Positions 31,007-41,930 are shown, counted from the first letter of the stretch. The stretch is 64,000 bases of DNA from Serripes groenlandicus (GCA_031761405.1 JASEVX010000007.1:42146840-42210839); one strand, 5' to 3'. The notes: generated by a model not told the origin, from the letters alone. Numbers and translations: made by a program.

Positions 31007-31163
31007 ACATCGTTTAACTCGAACACGTGATAATACGAACTTCGTTAAACTCGAACACGTGATAATACGAATACATCGTTTAACTCGAACACGTGATAAT
31101 ACGAATACATCGTTTAACTCGAACACGTGATAATACGAATACATCGCTTAACTCGAACCATTT
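31007..31163. repeat. 33 bp minisatellite containing CACGTG
   Basis: About five units of CTCGAACACGTGATAATACG followed by AATACATCGTTTAA. Each unit holds the palindrome CACGTG. One unit is shortened (GAACTTCGTTAAA). It is followed directly by a TCGAACCA variant and unrelated DNA. Confidence 0.85.
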
Positions 31164-31379
31164 TTTTGAAAGGATCTGTATTTGAAAACTGCGTAGCAGG
31201 AGTTCTGATTGTTGTTCATTATAATCATTTAAGTTTAAATGACATAATGCAGATGAACAGACATAGACAATAGAGAGGGGTCACTCCAATATGTCGAAGT
31301 TTTATTCTGTTTCTGTTAGACTTCGAGGTATACAGAGTCTGCTGTATATAGGTATTCCATTTGATCAACTCTTTACAGC

Positions 31380-31680
31380 CTAATTCCAACTAGAACTATC
31401 ACTGAAGATGATAAATACCCCCTAAACAGCACCTTGACCTACACCATAACTTAATTAGTAAAAGGGCCATAACTCTAAAATATAATGCAATTGTAACCCC
31501 TTTAGGATATGCACATCTCCTCTTGGTATAGAAGCTTCATGTAAAGCTTTATTGAATTCCACCCAGTGGTTTGTAAGAAATAGACCGGACAAAATATGGC
31601 TTCCGGCCGACCGACCGACAGACAGACTGCCCGACACAGTGACTCATATATAGCCCCTCTTCTTCGAAGGGGGTATAACA
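31380..31680 (+). repeat. Pearl-like / CCATAACTC dispersed repeat
   Basis: ATCACTGAAGATGATAAATA, AGGGCCATAACTC, AGCTTTATTGAATTCCACCC, CGGACAAAATATGGC, a (GACC/GACA)n tract and a terminal hairpin CCCCTCTTCTTCGAAGGGGG. Parts repeat at 31690-31750 (TATATAGGTATTCCATTTG). Confidence 0.55.
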
Positions 31681-31812
31681 ACCAGTATATATACTGTATA
31701 TAGGTATTCCATTTGATCAACTCTTTACAGCCTAATTCCAACAACCAGTATCCTAATTCCTAACTTGCGACAGGTTTAATGCACATGAAAGTAAACTATA
31801 TTTGCTAAGTTT

Positions 31813-31950
31813 CGGTCCTGTAGTGGTAGATCGTTTTTTGTGTGCGCGGGAGATTGCTGGTTCAATCCCCGGCCGTGTCATACCTGATAATCTAAACAAT
31901 GGTAGTAGTGTCTTTCCGGCAATTGACGCACAGAAATGAGGAGTTAACAT
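31813..31950 (+). mobile_element. SINE family A, head and part of body
   Basis: GGTCCTGTAGTGGTAGATCG gives an A-box-like head, and TGGTTCAATCCCCGGCC the B box. ATACCTGATAATC and a GTAGTAGTG block follow, then the copy ends. Confidence 0.6.
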
Positions 31951-32022
31951 TTCGTCTGAAACAGACTAAGCCGCGCATAGAAGTCAATGTTTCTTTTAAG
32001 TCGAGAACATCAAGAAGACTGA

Positions 32023-32240
32023 TAAACCTTTCCCACATATAAAACGCATTTTGGCGCATCTGCAATAGTGCAATAGGTGACTTTTGAAAACATAGTAGTA
32101 ATGAGCAATTTCACCCTTCGCCATAATGTTAACAACTTCTATTCAATAATTATCCTTTTATTTATAAATAGAGATTTTCAATAATTCTATCTAGATGATT
32201 TCGAACTCATCTGCCTTTGATGTATCAACTGTAGTAAAAA
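32023..32240. mobile_element. TTAACCC foldback element, old copy
   Basis: AAACCTTTCCCACATATAAA, CGCATTTTGGCGCATCTGC, a shortened core (GTAATGAGCAATTTC) and ACTCATCTGCCTTTGATGTA keep the order. Confidence 0.6.
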
Positions 32241-32503
32241 TAACTAATATAACAACGTCCGAAGGTAGGTTTTTGCGTGACGTGCTCGTATATAAATACG
32301 TCAGAGGGAACAAATGAACCTCCAGACGGAACCTCCTTTTCGATGTAAAGGATTTAATAACACATCTACGACTCGTCAAGATGGATTTGACCGGGATAAA
32401 AAAAAACTCCCGAGATCGGACCTCTCTTGGGGGACCGGTTGATCATATGCGTCTTGTCTGGCGATGTGTGGGTCTTATTCACTCTCCGACGTAGCATCTT
32501 TTA

Positions 32504-32632
32504 ATTAATCCTTTCACACATATAGACGCTTCCTTACGCATCTGCAGCAGACGACGTTTGAAAACATTTTGATAAAAGGAGAAATTGCTCAAACCGAGCA
32601 ATTTCTCCATTTGTCACAATGTTTTTTTTCCA
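32504..32632. mobile_element. TTAACCC foldback element, left half with full hairpin
   Basis: TTAATCCTTTCACACATATA, CATCTGCAGCAGACGACG and GGAGAAATTGCTC/GAGCAATTTCTCC are present. The right half after the hairpin is missing. Confidence 0.7.
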
Positions 32633-32696
32633 TGTGTTTTTTTTTTTTCAGTTCTAAAAATATTACCAAAATTTCCTGTTGGACGAAAAATGATTT

Positions 32697-32968
32697 AATT
32701 GATTGATTGTTTGGTGTTTGACACTGCTTTCAACATTATTTCAGTTATATCACTGCGTTTCCTGGGTAAGTTACCAATAGTACTGGTCCGTTTATCCTGA
32801 CATCAGCCATTCAGTCGTAATGCTAACCTCATAACCCTGAGCGCCCAAGGAAGGCAGCCATTACTACTATTGTTTAAGTATTTGGTATGATCTCCGAAGT
32901 GGATCGAACTCACAAACTCACGGACCCGAGGCTGACGCTCTACCAATGCACTATCAGGGCGGTTGGAC
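32697..32968 (-). mobile_element. SINE family A, full length
   Basis: The tail ATTGATTGATTG is at the left. TTTCAACATTATTTCAG, ATATCACTGCGTTTCCTGGG and TAAGTTACCAATAGTACTGG follow, and the tRNA-like head (GGATCGAACTCACAAACTC, CGCTCTACCAATGCACTATC) is at the right. Confidence 0.8.
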
Positions 32969-33069
32969 GTTAAACGGAGTGGTCCAATTTTCAACATGGA
33001 AGAGTCGACTTTGTCGAGAGGTGATATGTTAAGTAATGATCGTCTTCTTATTTATAAGCAAATAAGCTA

Positions 33070-33125
33070 CCTCCCGGACTCGAGGCTGACGCTCTACCAA
33101 TACACTATCGAGGCGGTTGGACGTA
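33070..33125 (-). mobile_element. SINE family A head fragment
   Basis: ACTCGAGGCTGACGCTCTAC, then CAATACACTATCGAGGCGG, is a second copy of the tRNA-like head about 100 bases from the full SINE. Confidence 0.55.
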
Positions 33126-33192
33126 AAACGTAGTGGTCCAAAAGTCGACCTTGTGAAATTCAACAGTGAAAGAGTTAAAAAGTCTTAAGCTA

Positions 33193-33385
33193 GGATATGT
33201 TGGCTTCTTTCGAGCCCCGATAGATCCGTCTGTAACGGCCAGACCACCGATCCAGGGATCGTGTTCTCGAATCCCAGAACGGCCTCTCCTCATTTCCGCT
33301 TATTGACAATGGTCATTGTGACTAGCGTAATTCGTCTTATAAGAATGTGCTATGAATGTATTTGGGAAAGCAGCCAGGGTCCAAT
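33193..33385 (+). mobile_element. SINE family A, head and body
   Basis: GAGCCCCGATAGATCCGTC, ACCGATCCAGGGATCGTG, TCGAATCCCAGAACGGCC and GGTCATTGTGACTAGCG match the head and body of 25177-25479. The 3' domain is missing. Confidence 0.65.
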
Positions 33386-33389
33386 TCCA

Positions 33390-33770
33390 CCAACCTTACT
33401 TGGCTGCTAAGTAATACTTAATTTTTTTTAAGCATATTTCATAATTTTTGTTTCCCAAATATTTTGTAAAACTTTTATGGTGGAATGTATTTAAGTGAAC
33501 GCACAAGCTGAAGTAAATATATACCATGCTGATTAACAATACTTATTACGAAATTAAATATTTTCGCATTTCTTTTAGGGAAACAAAAATGCATGGTACG
33601 CTAACTTGCAGTTATGGTAATTTAAGAAGGAAACACAATGATATAAATGAAAAATTCTCTTAAGTCTTTGGATATATTGCTTAAGCGCTAAGTAAGGTTT
33701 GTTGAATTGAACCCAGATTCCCAGTAATCATGTTATATTGAATACTCAGGGGCGTAGCTTGGCAATAATC
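33390..33770. other. Imperfect inverted repeat, no gene
   Basis: Left GGTCCAATTCCACCAACCTT and right AGGTTTGTTGAATTGAACCC are approximate inverted copies. TTACTTGGCTGCTAAGTAAT faces TTAAGCGCTAAGTAAGG. The pair spans about 33377-33716 and may be another foldback element. Confidence 0.5.
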
Positions 33771-33775
33771 AATAT

Positions 33776-33975
33776 GTAGGCCGTCTCGTGAGAAAAATCA
33801 ACATTGTGGACTCTGCGTAAAGTGTCGATCCGGATCAGCCTAAGGATGCCACACATGCGTAACCGGATATACACTTTTCGCATCCTGTGGATTTTCTGTT
33901 TCAGGAATCACTTCTCTATCCTTCCCCCCTTAGACGGGATGTCATTACGCAGATGTGTATCGCCGTAGCTGCATT
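33776..33975. mobile_element. CGCGAGAAAA foldback element, right end missing
   Basis: GGCCGTCTCGTGAGAAAAAT, GTCGATCCGGATCAGCCTAA and GTGGATTTTCTGTTTCAGGA match 18312-18580. It ends near CATTACGCAG. Confidence 0.65.
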
Positions 33976-34780
33976 TTGGAGCATTTTTAGAAAAAATGTG
34001 TAGGCACGTGCCTACAATGCCTAAAGGGAGCTACGTCCCTGATACTGATGCGATGAGAAAGCTAGGAAGAAACACTGTATTACATGTAGGTAAGCTGATC
34101 AATGTGAAATAACTAAAGTTCTTATGACAATGGCATACAACGTGAATGAATAAATAAAAAGCAACCACAAAGCATGTTAAATTTCGAGTCAGTTTAGTGC
34201 AAAACATATTTTGTATATTCATGTGGTGCTGTCAAATGGGTCTTGTCACAGAAAAATTGCCTTTGAGGGATTATTTTAGATTATTGGGCTTCGCTTCGTT
34301 AGATATCCCTTATTGTCAGGCTTTTCCGGCTGTCTGTCTGTCTGTTTATTTGTAAAGCGACGCTCCACAGCCCAAACCGATGAAACTTGGTGAACAGGTG
34401 CCATACGGGCTCAGGGTGTGCGCGTTTGAGTGTCATGGCTAAGGACCCACACCCAAGGCGAATCCCACGTCGCCTACCGGCTTGTTTTATATTTTATCGA
34501 CTGAAACTATAAATAGTTTTTCGTCATACAACATAAGTATTATGGAAATATAATCCATGCACATGACACATTTCGTTTTAGATTAATAGTTTTTAGAATC
34601 AGTAGACTGGCGTTGGCTCGAACACATACAAATACGACTATTATAGCCATGCAGTCCAATTCAAACCATTACCTGGAACGATTCTGTCTTTTGAAAACAG
34701 CGTATTAGCAATACGAGCAATCAGAATGTTTACGTTTAAGTGAATAGCGAGGCTGACAATACATAAATAAATTGAAGATA
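33976..34780. other. Spacer with a short worn repeat near 34300-34490
   Basis: GTCTGTCTGTCTGTTTATTT and CCGATGAAACTTGGTGAACA at 34325-34400 look like one core unit of a Pearl-like element. No gene recognised. Confidence 0.35.
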
Positions 34781-34787
34781 AAACCAG

Positions 34788-35085
34788 CGATCAGTCGAAC
34801 ACGTCGATAACTCGAAGTAAGTCATTGCTCCCTTTTGACTTCGACTTATCGGGGATCCATTGTACACATTGAAAATCAGGTATATTTTTCATAACTATTC
34901 AAAAGAGGCAGCCAGGATGTTCGTACGACAAGCCAGCGATCAACCAAACACATCAATAACCCGAAGCTTTCGACTTCGACCTATCGGGGGTCTACTATAC
35001 ATTTATTAAAATCAGGGTTTATTTTTCACTATTCAAAAGGGGCACCCAAGATGTTCGTACGATAAGCTTGTGTCCAGACAAGACT
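34788..35085. repeat. Tandem repeat, two ~150 bp units
   Basis: Both units share AGCGATCA, AACACATCAATAA-type bases, TTTCGACTTCGACCTATCGG, GTACACATTGAAAATCAGG-like bases, ATTCAAAAG and GATGTTCGTACGA. The bases are related to the 33 bp minisatellite words TCGAACACGT. Confidence 0.65.
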
Positions 35086-35710
35086 CGGATATGATCGCGC
35101 GGATACGGGGACTTATCTGGAACTTCGCTGATGGCAATAACCCGTAGGTCGGTTTTAATGTGGCTTGACCTATTAATGTGTCACTCGACAACACGTCCAA
35201 CTTTACGTCACTCGGTGGCTAATATTGAGATCCCAAAACTTTATTTCCCCGTGGACTCTAATGCAAAATCAAGCCTGTCATATGTCTGAGAAATGTTCAG
35301 AGATTATTTTGATTTACTGGATTTACTGGATTTACTCGATTCTCAGATTTAGCCAGGCAATTGAATATCTTTCTTACCGTGCTTTTGGTTTTAAGAGCCC
35401 ATGGAAAAGTACCAAAGTGTCAGTTTCATAGTCAAACTAAGTTTTTTTTACATATAAAATGATGTTGTTTAACATTGCCGTCAACTGAAAGAAGCATTGT
35501 TTTGAAACCAGGCTGTATTGAATTTGAACAGGAATACATGGGCGCTATTACTAGAAAACGGACACTAGCGTGTTTATGATAAGTGTTGGTATAGATATGT
35601 CCGTGCATCAATGCAATCTGATTATAATTATTTGATATCTGTCAGAAGCATCTTTAAACCTTGTGTGATCAACTGCGCAGAAACTGTGTTCGCAAATGCC
35701 TTACGGTCGA
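35086..35710. other. Spacer, no gene recognised
   Basis: Plus-strand frames of 66-68 codons (35225-35431, 35611-35811), the second running into a SINE. A short GATTTACTG triplication lies near 35310-35335. Confidence 0.35.
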
Positions 35711-35713
35711 TGC

Positions 35714-35962
35714 TCGATTGCTTGGTACTTTACGCCACTTTCAACAATTATTCAGTTATATCACGGCGTTTCCTGGGTAAGTTTCCAGCACTACTAGTCC
35801 ATTTATCTTGACACCATCCAGCCAGTCGTCATGATACGCCCACAACACTGAGAGCCAAGACGGGTACCATTACTACCATTTTTAAAGTATTTGGTATGAC
35901 CCGGCGGGGGATCGAACCCGCGCCCGAGGCGGACGCTCTACCACTACACCACTGGGGCGGTG
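35714..35962 (-). mobile_element. SINE family A, full length
   Basis: GATTGCTTGGTACTTTACGC, TCAACAATTATTCAGTTATA, TCACGGCGTTTCCTGGGTAA, then the head with GATCGAACCCGCGCCCGAGG and CGCTCTACCACTACACCACT. It is one of the cleanest heads in the window. Confidence 0.85.
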
Positions 35963-36080
35963 CTCGAAGAGCATAGTCAGTGATAGAGCATCTGTCTCTC
36001 GTACCAAAAGTCCCGTGGTGAGCGATTTCAACATTTTCAGTCATATCGCGGCGGCCAGTTCGTCTACCCCTATGTCCTTG
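35963..36080. mobile_element. SINE family B head fused to a SINE A fragment
   Basis: GTGATAGAGCATCTGTCTC and GTACCAAAAGTCCCGTGG resemble the family B head (588-655). They are followed by GATTTCAACATTTTCAGTCA and TATCGCGGCGGCCAGTTCG, the family A 3' domain in reverse. Confidence 0.5.
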
Positions 36081-36590
36081 AGTGATGAGCCTTCGCATGG
36101 GGCCAATTCTTATCAAAAGAATAGTATTTGAACACTTTTGGTAAAAGTACCAGGAATCCGCGATAAAGCTGAACAATTTAAAACTGCCTATTTAATATGT
36201 CACAAGCAAAGGATGTCTTCACAAATGTGTTTTTTTAATCGTAATTATTAATTTTCTGTTTGTCTGTCAGTCACTTTATCTTCAAATGTTAGCAGGAATT
36301 TGAAAATAAAAATATAACAATTGTGTTTTAAAAGACTTTGTCATCGACTAAAGATAGAAACATAAAATACATATGTACACATGTAGAAACTCAAAAAAGT
36401 TGTCATGTTTTCGTATTTTACAATTGAGGGAAAGTTTCAACATAAAACAATAAGTAAACAACATGGGTTGAAAGTAAATAAGCTGCGTCTTGCGCTTTGG
36501 GGTCTTAATGCATGTTTGTACGGTGAAGACTGGGGTTAGCCTGTGTACATGTAGTCTCACCAGGTCCATCCTTGTCTGTCTACATAATAA
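36081..36590. other. Spacer, no gene recognised
   Basis: AT-rich; the 115-codon minus-strand frame (36348-36695) runs into the next repeat and has no motif. Confidence 0.4.
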
Positions 36591-37666
36591 AACAAGAGGC
36601 CCAAGAGGGCCAGTATCGCTCCACGGCCATAAGGCAAAAATAAAATCTCCAAACAGCCCTGCCCCGTGGTGGCTATTTTTTTTACCAACCACCATGGCTT
36701 AAAGGAATCTTGTAGAGTGTCACCAAAGGAATGTTTCTGCAAAATTATTTGAAAATATGCCTGACACTTTCGGAGGAGAAGATTTTTTAAGTTTTCACAA
36801 TGGTCATATAAGTCAAAATAGCCCCGCCCTCTGGCGGCCATGTTTTTCGACCAATCAACATGGCTTGAAGGAATCTGATAGAGGGTCACCCAATGAACAT
36901 TTCTACAAAATTATTTGAAAATCGGCTGAACACTTTCGGAGAAGAAGATGTTTTAAGTTTTCACTATAGCTATATAACGCAAAAAAGCCCCGCCCCCTGG
37001 CGGCCATGTTTTTCGCCCAATCAACATTTCTTGAAGGAATCTAATTAAGGTTCACACAAGGAACATTTCTACAAAATTATTTGAAAATCGGCCTGACACT
37101 TTTGGAGGAGAAGATTTTTTAAGTTTGCTCTTTAGCCATATAGGCAAAATAGCCCCGCCCTGTGACGGCCATGTTTTTTTACCAATCAACATGGCTTGAA
37201 GGAATCTGATAGAGGGTCACCCACGGAACATTTCTACATAATTATTTGAAAATCTGCTGAACACTTTTTGAGAAGAAGATTATTTAAGTTTTCACTATAG
37301 CTATATAAGGCAAAAAAGCCCCGCCCCCTGGCGGCCATGTTTTTCGCCCAATCAAAATTTCTTGAAGGAATCTAATAAAGGGTCACCCAAGGAACATTTC
37401 TACAAAATTATTTGAAAATCGGCCTGACACTTTCGGAGAAGAAGATTTTTTAAGTTCTCACTATTTTTTTCTTTCGGTTGCCATGGAAACCAGAATTTTG
37501 AATGGATCAAAAAAAATTGAAGGAATTTAGTAGAGGACATTGAGAGGATGCTTCCCATGAAGTTTCAACCAAATTGGTCAAGTGGTTAGGGAGAAGAAGT
37601 CGTTTAAAGGAAAAAGTTAACGCACGCACGACGGACAATTCGCCATCTTTCAGCCAGTGGAGCTAA
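36591..37666 (+). mobile_element. Pearl-like element, copy 1 (~1.08 kb)
   Basis: Starts AACAAGAGGCCCAAGAGGGC and has about five related core units of ~180 bp, each with ATTTGAAAATCGGC, CACTTTCGGAG, GAAGATTTTTTAAG and CCCCGCCCCCTGGCGGCCAT. It ends in a CGCACG tract and TTTCAGCCAGTGGAGCTAA. The 3' stem-loop is shortened compared with copy 2. By eye it matches 53716-54852 almost base for base. Tandem cores between unique ends recall the Pearl elements of bivalves. It has no coding capacity; minus-strand frames are shadows. Confidence 0.8.
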
Positions 37667-37839
37667 AAATCGTCAATACAACTTCTAGATAAAAATCAAG
37701 ATGTGTAGCCCCATCTGGTTGGACACCAAGGAACCTTTAAATGACACAATTACGAAGCATACTTAAGATACCAAATCGACAGATACGACTCATATTATTC
37801 ACATGGACAGTAGCTTGAAATTACATTACATACTTTTTT

Positions 37840-38015
37840 CCACAGAATTAAGACGTTATCACACATATACTCACGTTAACACATATGCAGCAGACAATTA
37901 AATAACAAACTGTTTTCAACTCTTTTCAATTGGTACCATTCATTTACAAAGAGTTTTCATATCTTTGACAAGATGTTATAAAAGTTGTCTACTACAGATG
38001 TGTTGCTTTAATATT
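37840..38015. mobile_element. TTAACCC foldback element, old copy without hairpin
   Basis: TTATCACACATATACTCACG, CATATGCAGCAGACAATT, TTTTCAACTCTTTTCAATTG and GTTGTCTACTACAGATGTG are in family order. The central palindrome is deleted. Confidence 0.5.
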
Positions 38016-38019
38016 ATTG

Positions 38020-38480
38020 TAGAGTAATAATGCACATAGATAAAAGTTTGAAAGTTCAATAATTTTACACATTGACCATGGTTTGAAAGTACATAATTTA
38101 ATAAATTGACAATGGTTTGAAAGTACATCATTTACACACTCACAATGGTTTGAAAGTATGTTATTTACTTTTTGAAAGTACATACTTTACATATCGACAA
38201 TGGTTTGAAAGTGTGTAAATTATACATCAACAATGATGTGAAAGTTCATTATTTATACATCGACAATGGTTTGAAAATACATTCTACACATCTAAAATGG
38301 TTTGAAAAAAATGTAATTTACAAATCAGCAATGGTTTGAATGAACGTAATTTATACATTGACAATGGCTTGAGAGCACAAAATTTATCGATCAACAATTG
38401 TTTGAAAGTACAAAATTTACACATTGACAATGAGTAGTTAGTACCTAAATTTACACTTCAAAAAATGGTTTGAAATACAG
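38020..38480. repeat. ~38 bp minisatellite (ACAATGGTTTGAAAGTACA)
   Basis: About 12 loosely related units: ACATTGACAATGGTTTGAAA followed by GTACATAATTT. Units vary from 34 to 42 bases. GTTTGAAAGTACA resembles the foldback subterminal word GACTTTGAAAACA, but the link is unproven. Confidence 0.8.
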
Positions 38481-38696
38481 TTGGCGTGTGCAAAACAAAT
38501 CGCAAGACATGACGTGGCTCAATTAGAGTACCCTTATCACACATTAGGCGACACTTAGCAACATTGGCTTAGCTTGCTATAAACATGTGTTAATTCTACA
38601 ATTGTGCATACTAATCTTGACCTACAATGTTTGCCATTGGTCAATATAAACATGGATGAACTTGTCAAAAAGCAATGGTAGCTATATAATTTGGTT

Positions 38697-38848
38697 AACC
38701 CTTTCCCATATATAGGAAATCTGCAGCAGACGACTTTCAAAAGATCTAGGCAAAAATATGGAAAACCTCTTCAAATGCAAGTTAAAGTATTAAACAGATT
38801 TGAAAAGTCCTCTGCAGCAGATGCCTCAGAATGTCCAGTGTGTTAAGA
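38697..38848. mobile_element. TTAACCC foldback element, internally deleted
   Basis: TAACCCTTTCCCATATATAG, AATCTGCAGCAGACGACTTT at the left and TCCTCTGCAGCAGATGCCTC at the right. The central hairpin is missing. Confidence 0.65.
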
Positions 38849-38925
38849 AAAATGTTTTCAATGGCAGTATTTGTTAAACGTAATATACTTCCAACTGTCA
38901 GAAATTATCTTTATGTTCAAGACAT

Positions 38926-39131
38926 TTAACACTTCCTCCCCACACAAGAAGTCTGCAGCAGACGACCTTGAAAACATTCTAGGCGCAAATATAGAAAATC
39001 AATTAAACTGTCATTATTGAATAGAGTTGAATTCATAGTGGTAAAAGAGGAAATGGTTTGTCATGAGGAATTTCTCATTCTGCCAATATGTTTTCAAATG
39101 GCTTCTGTCGCAGATGTGTTTTGAAGGAAGA
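38926..39131. mobile_element. TTAACCC foldback element, old copy
   Basis: TAACACTTCCTCCCCACACA, TCTGCAGCAGACGACCTTG, a worn hairpin (GAAATGGTTTGTCATGAGGA) and a terminal GAAGGAAGATGAG. Confidence 0.6.
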
Positions 39132-39162
39132 TGAGTCTAGACATAGCTTATCAGGAAACACT

Positions 39163-39395
39163 CTTAACCATTTCCCACATACAAGAAATCTACAGCAGAC
39201 AACTTTGAAAAAACATCTTTGCAAAAACACAGATATTCACTAAAAATGTAGGTATTATTGCTGAAAAAAAGTTGAAAACATTGTGACAAAAGAAGAAATT
39301 GCTCGTTTTGAGCAAATTCTTCTTTCGGCACAATGTTTTGAAAAGTTGTCTGCTGCTGATGGTCAAAATGTGTCTACAAGTGGGAAAGGGTTAAG
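39163..39395. mobile_element. TTAACCC foldback element, old but complete
   Basis: TTAACCATTTCCCACATACA at the left, core AAGAAATTGCTCGTTTTGAG, right end GTGGGAAAGGGTTAA. Spacing is 230-233 bases. Confidence 0.8.
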
Positions 39396-39621
39396 TATTT
39401 CCCCTGGTACTTACAATTCACATGCCACTCAACAGCAGACAATATATGCCAGTATGCCTGTAAATGAAAGCATGACTGACAGCCAGACATACAGACAGAC
39501 AATGCCTGAGAAGGAATGCCTAAGTTCATCCCAAGGCAGGAGACAAAAAAGGTTTTGCTTGCTTAGGTTTTGGAGTAAATGCCGCTTTCAACAGCTAAGG
39601 TCACATCACAGTGGACAGGAT

Positions 39622-39855
39622 TGATTGATTGGGGTTTAACACTGTTTTTAACAATTTCTCAGTTATATCACGGCGGCCAGTTCACCTACTCATGCATTTC
39701 CTGGTTTTCTCACACCAGTACTCCACAAAACAATCTTCCAAAGCAACTGGCTGCTTTTCCACATAGACTTAGCCCATTGGTGGAAGAGGAATGACGCATG
39801 TCGCATTGACTTTTGTCAATCCTCGGAAAGAAAGTTGGCCGAGCCGGGATTACAG
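39622..39855 (-). mobile_element. SINE family A, 5' head truncated
   Basis: GATTGATTGGGGTTTAACAC, TTATATCACGGCGGCCAGTT, CATGCATTTCCTGGTTTTCT, CTGGCTGCTTTTCCACATAG and GAAAGTTGGCCGAGCCGGGA. The copy stops within the head. Confidence 0.8.
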
Positions 39856-39919
39856 TGGACAGGAAAGATGATATATAGGTTCAAACTTCCACACCTTATA
39901 TTTACATGGAGAAAAATAT

Positions 39920-40149
39920 TTAACCCTTTCCCTCATACGACAATTCTGCAGCAGACAGCAGACATCTTTTGTCAAAAAATAGAAAATCTCTATAATTGAA
40001 TGGATAACCTGTGACTAAAAATGGAAAACATTGTGGAAAAAGGAGAAATTGCTTTTTTGACCAATTTCTTCTTTTGTCACTATGTTTTCAAAAAGCTGTC
40101 TGCTGCAGAGGCGTCAGAATCTAAGCTTCTATATGAGGGAAAGGGTTAA
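39920..40149 (-). mobile_element. TTAACCC foldback element, young 230 bp copy
   Basis: TTAA to TTAA is 230 bases. It begins TTAACCCTTTCCCTCATACG and ends TATATGAGGGAAAGGGTTAA. The central hairpin is imperfect here (GAAATTGCTTTTTTGACC). I call the orientation starting CATATAGACG plus, so this copy is minus. Confidence 0.9.
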
Positions 40150-40242
40150 GGTGTGAAACAAACACCACCCCACCCGCTGGAGCTGGGGCTCAAGAGTTGC
40201 ATTGCCTCCAACTGTTCAGACCAATTTAGCCGGCTCTTACAG

Positions 40243-40476
40243 TTAACCCTTTCCCTAATAAAGACGCATTCTGACGCCTCTGGAGCAGACGGCTTTTTTG
40301 AAAACAATTTAGTGACAAAAGAAGAAATTGCTCAAAACGAGCAATTTCTCCTTTTGCCACAATGTTTTCCACTTTTAGTCATGGGTTATCCATTCACTTA
40401 AAGAGATATTCCATTTTTTGACAAAATATGTTCAAAGTTGTCTGCTGCAGAATTGTCGTATGAGGGAAAGGGTTAA
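40243..40476 (+). mobile_element. TTAACCC foldback element, young 234 bp copy
   Basis: Begins TTAACCCTTTCCCTAATAAA and ends GTATGAGGGAAAGGGTTAA. It contains the full hairpin GAAATTGCTC/GAGCAATTTC. A four-base insertion (AACAATTTAG for AACATAG) explains the extra length. Confidence 0.9.
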
Positions 40477-40540
40477 AGCAAGAAGAAGCAAGATGCAAAG
40501 GCAGGAGACTAAATAAGAGCTGCGCCAGGATAGGATAGCT

Positions 40541-40740
40541 CTGAACTCTTTCCCCCGCCTCTCCAGCAGACAACATCTTAAAACATTGTGACAAAAGGAT
40601 AAATTGCTCAAAACAAGCAATTTCTGCTTTCATCACAATGTTTTCAACTCTATCAGTTAGAACACCTTATTTTATAGAGATGTCTGCTGTATTTGCCTAA
40701 GGCATCTGCTGTAGAATGGTTGTATGTGGGAAAGGGTTAA
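40541..40740. mobile_element. TTAACCC foldback element, left end truncated
   Basis: GAACTCTTTCCCCCGCCTC, CAGCAGACAACATC, hairpin AAATTGCTCAAAACAAGC and right end GTATGTGGGAAAGGGTTAA. Confidence 0.7.
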
Positions 40741-40888
40741 GGAAGTGGTTTTAATGTGTACATCAAAACATAAAAACTAAATATTTTACTAAATGAGATT
40801 CTAACTAAGCTGATGCCAACCAACAACAATGTGACAACGTAAGCTCTTAAGCTCTCTTGACAGACGGAACACATGCAGTCAAGGAAAG

Positions 40889-40992
40889 CTTTACCATTTT
40901 ACAACTGCAGACACATTTTGACACATCTGTAGCAGACGTCTTTTGAAAACATTGATCTGCTGCAGATTTGTCACATGTGGGAGATGCTTAAA
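40889..40992. mobile_element. TTAACCC foldback element, hairpin deleted
   Basis: ACAACTGCAGACACATTTTG, GTAGCAGACGTCTTTTGAAA, then directly GATCTGCTGCAGATTTGTCA and GTGGGAGATGCTTAA. The entire centre is missing. Confidence 0.6.
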
Positions 40993-41400
40993 AATGTAAA
41001 TGTAGTAACACAGTATTTCACTTGGCAAGATAAACAGATAAACAGATTTTTGAAATGATAAACAGTCCGGATAAATAATGTCAATATCTATTAATTACCC
41101 AGGATAATATTTTTCCCACCAAAAAAGGAAATAGTATGGGTGAACAGACTTTACTTGGCGCTCATAAATATTCGCGACGTTTTGTTCTAAATTTAGATTT
41201 CGAAGCAAACAGTAAAATACAGTGTCCAATTTAAAACAGGTTGTACACATATATACCATACCTAGATTTGTACGCAACACACAGATGCTGCCGATAGAGT
41301 GGACTAATACTACCTCATACTGTATATATAGTGACTTATGTCATGGTTTGCTGATGACTACTCCATTGCATACTGTCAAGTATTTCTGTACTTAGTTTGC
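40993..41400. other. Spacer with an unassigned minus-strand frame
   Basis: A 61-codon minus-strand frame (41095-41280) reads LEQNVANIYERQ before a GTAAAG-type donor-like site, after an AAATTTAG acceptor-like site. The splice signals are weak and the identity is unknown, so I do not call an exon. Confidence 0.25.
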
Positions 41401-41630
41401 TTAACCCTTTGCCTCATACGACAATTCTGCAGCAGACGACTTTGAACGTATTTTGTCAAAACATAGAAAATCTCCATAATTGAATGGATAACCTATGACA
41501 AAAAGTGGAAAACATTGTGGCAAAAGGAGAAATTGCACGTTTTGTGCAATTTCTTCTTTTGTCACTATGTTTTCAAAAAGCCTTCTGCTGCAGAGGCGTC
41601 AGAAAGCGTCTATATGAGGGAAAGGGTTAA
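41401..41630 (-). mobile_element. TTAACCC foldback element, young 230 bp copy
   Basis: Begins TTAACCCTTTGCCTCATACG and ends TATATGAGGGAAAGGGTTAA. The hairpin is the variant AAATTGCACG/TGTGCAATTT, with a paired change relative to GCTC/GAGC. Confidence 0.9.
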
Positions 41631-41646
41631 ATGTTTGGGTTTAGCT

Positions 41647-41930
41647 GATAGATTGATTGGGGGCTACAATGCCATTTTTCAACAATGTTTCACCTATACC
41701 AGGGTGGTCAGTTCACATACCCATGTGATTCCTGGCTTTCTCACACAAGTGCTCCACACAGCAATCTTTTCAAGCAACTGGCTGCTTTTCCATATGTACT
41801 ATAAGCTCATTGGTGGATGATGAATGATGCATGTCTCATTGACTTTTCTAGAACGTCGGAAAGAATGTTGGACAAGCAGAGGTTCGAACTCACAACCCCT
41901 GAATTGAGAGCCCCTATCGATACCAACAGG
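41647..41930 (-). mobile_element. SINE family A, full length
   Basis: GATTGATTGGGGGCTACAAT, ACCAGGGTGGTCAGTTCACA, GATTCCTGGCTTTCTCACAC, GACTTTTCTAGAACGTCGGA, then the head GGTTCGAACTCACAACCCC. It starts 17 bases after the preceding foldback element. Confidence 0.8.

Noticed and set aside
36557..36889. 110-codon and 136-codon (53604-54014) minus-strand frames that match each other
   Set aside because: Their likeness comes from the two copies of the same Pearl-like element; no domain is visible.
36591..37666. Segmental duplication of host DNA shared with 53716-54852
   Set aside because: Similarity stops at the element ends and flanks differ, so two element copies explain it better.
41095..41280. 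Possible exon with LEQNVANIYERQ
   Set aside because: Splice signals are weak and the coding part would be about 35 bases. Kept only as a note.
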